Assembly: GCF_008973465.1 (NCBI RefSeq)
Contig: NZ_WBXN01000004.1
Span: 620,001 to 684,000 of the forward strand
DNA from: Streptomyces sp. SS1-1
Lineage (GTDB): Bacteria > Actinomycetota > Actinomycetes > Streptomycetales > Streptomycetaceae
Direction: 5' to 3'
Length of the DNA stretch: 64,000 nucleotides
Below are positions 60,249-64,000 of this stretch, one piece after another (position 1 is the first letter of the stretch; every line of letters starts with the position of its first letter). Under the pieces are notes generated by a model. The model was given only the letters and a program-made list of their open reading frames with translations, was not told the DNA's origin and ran no database searches. A program made the translations under genes and the position numbers.

Positions 60249-61337
60249 TCAGGGCCGCCAGTGCGGGTCGTAGCCGCTGGTGAGCTTGCGCTTGTTGTGC
60301 CGCCACCTGGGCTCGTGGTTGACGAGTTCGTTGGTCACCCCGCGCAGGCGGCGGATGACGGCGCCGTACGGCTTGATGGCGAGCGACGACAGGGTGCCGC
60401 CGGGCGGCTCGTCCATGAACGGCATGAAGGCGTCGGGGAAGCCGGGCATCGTGCAGCCGATGCAGATGCCGCCGACGTTCGGGCAGCCGCCGATGCCGGC
60501 CATCCAGCCCCGCTTGGGCACGTTGCAGTTGACGACCGGGCCCCAGCAGCCCGTCTTCACCAGGCACTTGGGCGAGTTGTAGTCCTTCGCGAAGCTCGCC
60601 TGCTCGTAGTACGAGCCGCGGTCGCAGCCCTCGTGGACGGTCTTCCCGAACAGCCACTGCGGGCGCAGCATGTGGTCCAGCGGCGGCGGGGGCGCCGAAC
60701 CGGCCGCGTGGTAGAGGACCCAGATCAGGGTCTCCATGAAGTTCTCCGGCTGGATGGGGCAGCCGGGCACGTTCACCACAGGGAGGCCGCCCTGCGAGCG
60801 GTAGTCCCAGCCCAGGTAGTCGGCGAGGCCCATGGAGCCGGTCGGGTTGCCGGCCATGGCGTGGATGCCGCCGAAGGTGGCGCAGGTCCCGGCGGCGACC
60901 ACCGCCCACGCCTTCGGCGCGAGCTGGTCGATCCACGAGTTCAGGGTCTGCGGCTCACCGGTCTCCGGGTCGTTGCCGAACGACGTCCAGTAGCCGTCGC
61001 CCTCGATGATGTTCTGGTTGGGGACCGACCCCTCGATGACGAGGATGAACGGGGCCAGGTCGCCGCGCGCCGCCGCCCGGTAGGGGGCGAGGAAGTCCTC
61101 GCCGCCCAGGCTCGGCGAGAGCACCTTGTTGACCAGGTTGACCTTCGGCAGCCCGGGGATCAGGCCGAGCACCAGGTCCTCGATGGACGGCTGGTCGGCG
61201 GCGGTCAGGGAGACCGTGTCGCCGTCGCAGCTCATGCCCTCGGAGATCCACAGGATGGTGATCTCGTCGAAGCCCTGCCGGTCCTCGCCGCGCGCGGGTT
61301 CGCCCGCGACCTCGGTGGTGCTGCTGTGCGTCGTCAT
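60249..61337 (-). CDS. hhyS: [NiFe] hydrogenase small subunit, actinobacterial high-affinity type
   Basis: A 362-aa Fe-S subunit. The proximal-cluster motif, which is CxxC in standard enzymes, is SCDGD here: Cys37 and Asp40, as in the Ralstonia actinobacterial-type hydrogenase where aspartate is a ligand. Other ligands are in GTCATFG, NVPGCPIQPENF, EGCDRG, CLVKTGCWGP and GGICIGCTMPGFPD. No twin-arginine signal is present, so the enzyme is cytoplasmic or bound to the inner face of the membrane. It is 1 bp after the preceding frame (61339). Confidence 0.95.
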   Translation of the reverse strand: MTTHSSTTEVAGEPARGEDRQGFDEITILWISEGMSCDGDTVSLTAADQPSIEDLVLGLIPGLPKVNLVNKVLSPSLGGEDFLAPYRAAARGDLAPFILVIEGSVPNQNIIEGDGYWTSFGNDPETGEPQTLNSWIDQLAPKAWAVVAAGTCATFGGIHAMAGNPTGSMGLADYLGWDYRSQGGLPVVNVPGCPIQPENFMETLIWVLYHAAGSAPPPPLDHMLRPQWLFGKTVHEGCDRGSYYEQASFAKDYNSPKCLVKTGCWGPVVNCNVPKRGWMAGIGGCPNVGGICIGCTMPGFPDAFMPFMDEPPGGTLSSLAIKPYGAVIRRLRGVTNELVNHEPRWRHNKRKLTSGYDPHWRP

Positions 61338-61338
61338 G

Positions 61339-62777
61339 TCATGCCTCCGCCGCGGGGGTGTCGGACGGTGCGGGCTCCAGCGGCTCGAGTTCGTCGGGCC
61401 GGAAGTAGTGGAAGCGGCCGTACCAGGTGTGCAGTTCGGATGCGGGATCGTCGTCGAGGGTGACGGCGAGGTGCACGCTGCCGTCCACGTCGTGGAGGAC
61501 GGCGGCCACCTCGGCCGTCCGCCCGGCCAGGAACATGTCCTGCGCGTCGGCGCCGCGTCCCCGGGGGCGCAGCCGCACCCGGCTGCCGCCGCCGAGGGGC
61601 ACGCCGTCGACGAGCACGGTGTCGGTGGCCGGGGACAGGCCGTCGTCGCCGCCCTCCTGCCACCACGCCGGACGGTCGCCGGGCGGGGCGGCCGGGGTGG
61701 CTGGGGCGAGGGAGCGGACGGCCCCGTGCAGCCGGGCGAAGACCTCCGGCGGCATGGTGTCGACCCGGTCGAGGATGGCGGCGGCGCGGGGGTCGGTGGC
61801 GCGTGCCTCGCGCTTCTCCTCGTCCGTCAGCAGCATGGTGCGCAGGGTGAGGATCTCGTCGATCTCGGCCGCGTCGTGCAGGTCGCCCGGGCTCTCCGGC
61901 GCCACCCGCGGGTGGTCGGGGAGGATGATCGGCGCCGACAGCACGGCGCGGGCCGCGGGCGGGTCGTCGCCGAGGACGGGGAACGTGAACGCGTTGCGGC
62001 ACGCGCGGGCCTCGTCCCGCAGGGCGGCGGGCGGGTCGATCAGGGAGACGAACTCGGCGCCGTCGCCGCCGATCAGCGTGTGGGTGGCGATGAACGCGCC
62101 GCGCAGGGCCTCGTCCCGCGCGGTCCGCGGGCCGGGGGCGAGACCGGTGTGGGTGGTGCGCACCTGGAGCCGGAGCAGGTCGGGGGCGATCCGCTCGGCG
62201 GTGACGGTGACGCTGCCGCGCAGCTCCTCACGGACGCGGACCACGCGCCCGGCGCCCCCGGCAGCGGTTCGGTGTCCGTGCCGCCGGGGGCGCCCACGGG
62301 GACCGTGGTGCCCTGGACGGCCCGTTCGTCGAGGCGCAGGGTGAGCGTGGCCTCGCGGGGTACGGCCTCGTCGAACGTCAGGTGCACGGTGCCGTCGCCG
62401 GTGCGCAGGGACGGCACGTCCCGGTGCCGGCCGTCGGGGCCGGTCTCCTGGACCTGTTTGCGCTGCAGTTGCAGGAAGCGCAGCCGCACGTGCACCGAGG
62501 CGTCGGGGCGCGGGGCCCGCAGCAGGCACTCGGTGCGCTGGTACCAGGAGTCGGCGGAGCCGGACACGGTCGGGGTGACGGGGCCGTCGGCCTCGACCCA
62601 GTCGCGGGGGAAGAGCACGCCGAACTGCCAGCGGACCCGGTTCTTCGCGGAGGAGCGGCGGTACGGGTAGAGCAGGTAGCCCTCGTAGAGGACGGCGTCG
62701 GCGACGGCGCCGATCCGCTCGAAGTCCTCGTGCGGCGCTGTCGCCGTGGTGGCGCTCGCGGCCGGTCCGTCCGCCAT
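61339..62777 (-). pseudogene. Unknown 479-aa protein of the hydrogenase operon, frameshifted
   Basis: First gene of the structural operon, ahead of the small subunit. With one base added near 62245-62260, the two frames join to 479 aa: NRVRWQFGVLFPRDWVEADG and VPVGAPGGTDTEPLP on one side, RVVRVREELRGSVTVTAER and ATDPRAAAILDRVDTMPPE on the other. It is largely a beta-rich N-terminal half and a helical C-terminal half. No cysteine cluster or membrane helix is visible. I do not recognise it. The start ATG 62777 follows GAGGAGG. It may be a dedicated assembly factor. Confidence 0.75.
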
Positions 62778-62854
62778 CCTGCCTCCTCGGGTGCGGGTGC
62801 ACGCGGATGCCTTCCACCACGGAAGCACCGGGCACCCGACCTCGCCCCTCCGGC

Positions 62855-62869
62855 CCACTCCGGGAGTGG
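62855..62869. promoter_or_regulatory. Inverted repeat in the hydrogenase promoter region
   Basis: CCACTC-CGG-GAGTGG, 78 bp upstream of the 479-aa gene start and 133 bp from the divergent EF-hand gene; a candidate regulator site. Confidence 0.45.
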
Positions 62870-63001
62870 CATTCGGGTGACGGCAGGCGCCCTGCGGCCC
62901 GGGCACGGCCTGCGGACGACGGGAGCAACCGGCGTGCGGGGGAACACGTCTTCGTACGGGCGAGGGACCGTCCGGCGCCCCGCGACAGGAGGACGCGCAC
63001 C

Positions 63002-63262
63002 ATGAGCGACAAGGCACGGCGGCTGTTCGAGGCCCTGGACCTCGACGAGAGCGGGACGCTGACCCGCGCGGAGGTCATCGTCGCGCTGCGGTCCAAGGGC
63101 CCTTCGCTGGCCGCCTCGGGGGATCTGCCGCCCTGGGGTCTGGGGGACGAGAACGACTCGTCCGCGCTGTTCGACGCCGCCGACCTGAACGGCGACGAGG
63201 TGGTGACGCTGGAGGAGTTCGCGACGGTGGTCGACCGCCGGTTCGGCTGGCGGGACCAGTGA
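63002..63262 (+). CDS. EF-hand calcium-binding protein
   Basis: An 86-aa calmodulin-like protein with two EF-hand loops, DLDESGTLTRAE (about 14-25) and DLNGDEVVTLEE (about 61-72), each with Asp/Asn/Ser ligands and a Glu at position 12. The start ATG 63002 has AGGAGG. It is divergent from the hydrogenase structural operon and shares its promoter region. A role in sporulation or signalling is only a possibility. Confidence 0.87.
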   Translation: MSDKARRLFEALDLDESGTLTRAEVIVALRSKGPSLAASGDLPPWGLGDENDSSALFDAADLNGDEVVTLEEFATVVDRRFGWRDQ

Positions 63263-63267
63263 CGGCG

Positions 63268-63301
63268 GCGCCCCGCGCGGAGTCATCTCCACGCGGGGCG
63301 C
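63268..63301. terminator. Terminator between the EF-hand gene and pyc
   Basis: A 15-bp stem (63268-63282 with 63287-63301) with one mismatch and a 4-nt loop, in the convergent gap. Confidence 0.65.
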
Positions 63302-63346
63302 TCGGTCGTACGGCCGTATGTCGGAACGGCGGGCCGGCCGGTCGGC

Positions 63347-64000
63347 TCAGGCGATCTCGACGAGCAGGTCGCCGCCCTCCACCTGCTGGATCCTCCCGAT
63401 GGCGAGCCGCGCCACCCGGCCGGACTTCCCGGCGGTGATGGACGCCTCCATCTTCATGGCCTCGATGGTGGCGACCGTGGCGCCGGCCTCCACCTCGTCG
63501 CCCTCGCCGACCGTGAGGGTGACGACGCCCGCGAACGGTGCCGCGACATGGCCGGGGTTCGACCGGTCGGCCTTCTCCGTCACCGGGACGTCCGATGCGG
63601 CGGCCCGGTCACGGACCTGGATGGGCCGCAGCTGCCCGTTGAGGGTGGACATCACGGTGCGCATCCCGCGCTCGTCGGCGTCGCCGATCGCCTGCAGCTC
63701 GATGAGCAGCCGCACCCCGCGCTCCAGGTCGACGGCGTACTCCTTGCCCGGGCGCAGCCCGTAGAAGAAGTCCTTGCTGTCCAGGACGCTGGTGTCGCCG
63801 TAGGAGTCGCGGTGCGTCTCGAACTCGCGCGTCGGGCCGGGGAACAGCAGCCGGTTCAGCGTGGCGCGCCGGTCCTTGGCCAGGCCCTCGCGGTCGTCGG
63901 CGCTCAGCTCCGGGACCGGCTTGGCCTCGCCGCGGCCCTGGAGCGCCTTGGTGCGGAACGGCTCGGGCCAGCCGCCGGGCGGGGTGCCCAGCTCGCCGCG
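63347..64000 (-). CDS. pyc: Pyruvate carboxylase, C-terminal part (5' end off the window)
   Basis: The last ~217 residues: the end of the carboxyltransferase domain (FFYGLRPGKEYAVDLERGV), the central PC tetramerisation segment (MRTVMSTLNGQLRPIQVRD) and the biotin carrier domain with the biotinylated lysine in EAMKMEASI. Pyruvate carboxylase makes oxaloacetate from pyruvate and bicarbonate. The stop is at 63347 and the gene continues past 64000. Confidence 0.93.
   Translation of the reverse strand, partial: RGELGTPPGGWPEPFRTKALQGRGEAKPVPELSADDREGLAKDRRATLNRLLFPGPTREFETHRDSYGDTSVLDSKDFFYGLRPGKEYAVDLERGVRLLIELQAIGDADERGMRTVMSTLNGQLRPIQVRDRAAASDVPVTEKADRSNPGHVAAPFAGVVTLTVGEGDEVEAGATVATIEAMKMEASITAGKSGRVARLAIGRIQQVEGGDLLVEIA

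Overview
The window is chromosomal DNA from a high-GC actinomycete, almost certainly a Streptomyces. The signs are G/C-saturated third codon positions, many GTG starts, GGAGG-type ribosome sites, several short-range regulator/target pairs (MarR, PadR, GntR, LysR), an expanded set of secreted proteins, and a Streptomyces-type high-affinity [NiFe] hydrogenase locus. No phage, insertion sequence, CRISPR array, tRNA or rRNA was recognised.

Layout. 1-7 kb is an oxidoreductase neighbourhood: an SDR, an F420/NADP-oxidoreductase-like protein, a flavin-dependent LLM monooxygenase, an FMN reductase, an enoyl-CoA hydratase and two MarR regulators. Five copies of a TTGAC-N2-GTCAA inverted repeat (four perfect, one degenerate) sit in front of these genes and look like one MarR regulon. 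7-10 kb holds an HD-domain protein and the PTS-type dihydroxyacetone kinase dhaKLM. 10-13 kb holds secreted proteins (GH75 chitosanase, fibronectin-III lipoprotein). 13-17 kb holds a PadR regulator and a 2,4-dienoyl-CoA reductase. 17-20 kb holds a PAS-PAS-GAF-SpoIIE phosphatase and a PrmC-related methyltransferase. 20-26 kb holds a sulfite-oxidase-like molybdoenzyme with its flavin reductase, a CE7 esterase, a class C beta-lactamase-like hydrolase and a HutC/GntR regulator. 26-30 kb holds a thioesterase, a PadR/methyltransferase pair, an NTF2-like protein and a short Rho paralogue with a pyrimidine-rich leader. 30-35 kb holds a D-Ala-D-Ala carboxypeptidase, a GntR/asparaginase/glutaminase operon and a crcB-DUF190-crcB fluoride exporter operon. 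35-47 kb holds small regulators, a phosphoribosyltransferase-hydrolase fusion, a peptidoglycan-binding membrane protein, a DJ-1-like protein, an M9 collagenase, LysR regulators and a long-form GAPDH.

48.4-62.8 kb is the main system: a complete hydrogenase gene set in two convergent operons. The plus strand carries hypX, a maturation protease, hypB, hypF, hypC, hypD and hypE. The minus strand carries an unknown 479-aa protein, the small subunit, the large subunit, a NifU-like protein, a probable DUF5947 protein, a His-rich 68-aa protein, a 49-aa membrane protein and hypA. The operons meet at a perfect 17-bp-stem terminator. The small subunit replaces a proximal-cluster cysteine with aspartate, as known for the oxygen-insensitive actinobacterial hydrogenase class that scavenges atmospheric H2. 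HypX would supply the active-site CO from formyl-tetrahydrofolate in air.

Five of these genes (protease, hypF, hypE, hypA and the 479-aa protein) are each broken by exactly one missing base, while no frameshift was seen in the first 48 kb. This is either a local run of sequencing errors or a very recent loss of the hydrogenase. The window ends with an EF-hand protein and the 3' part of a pyruvate carboxylase gene.
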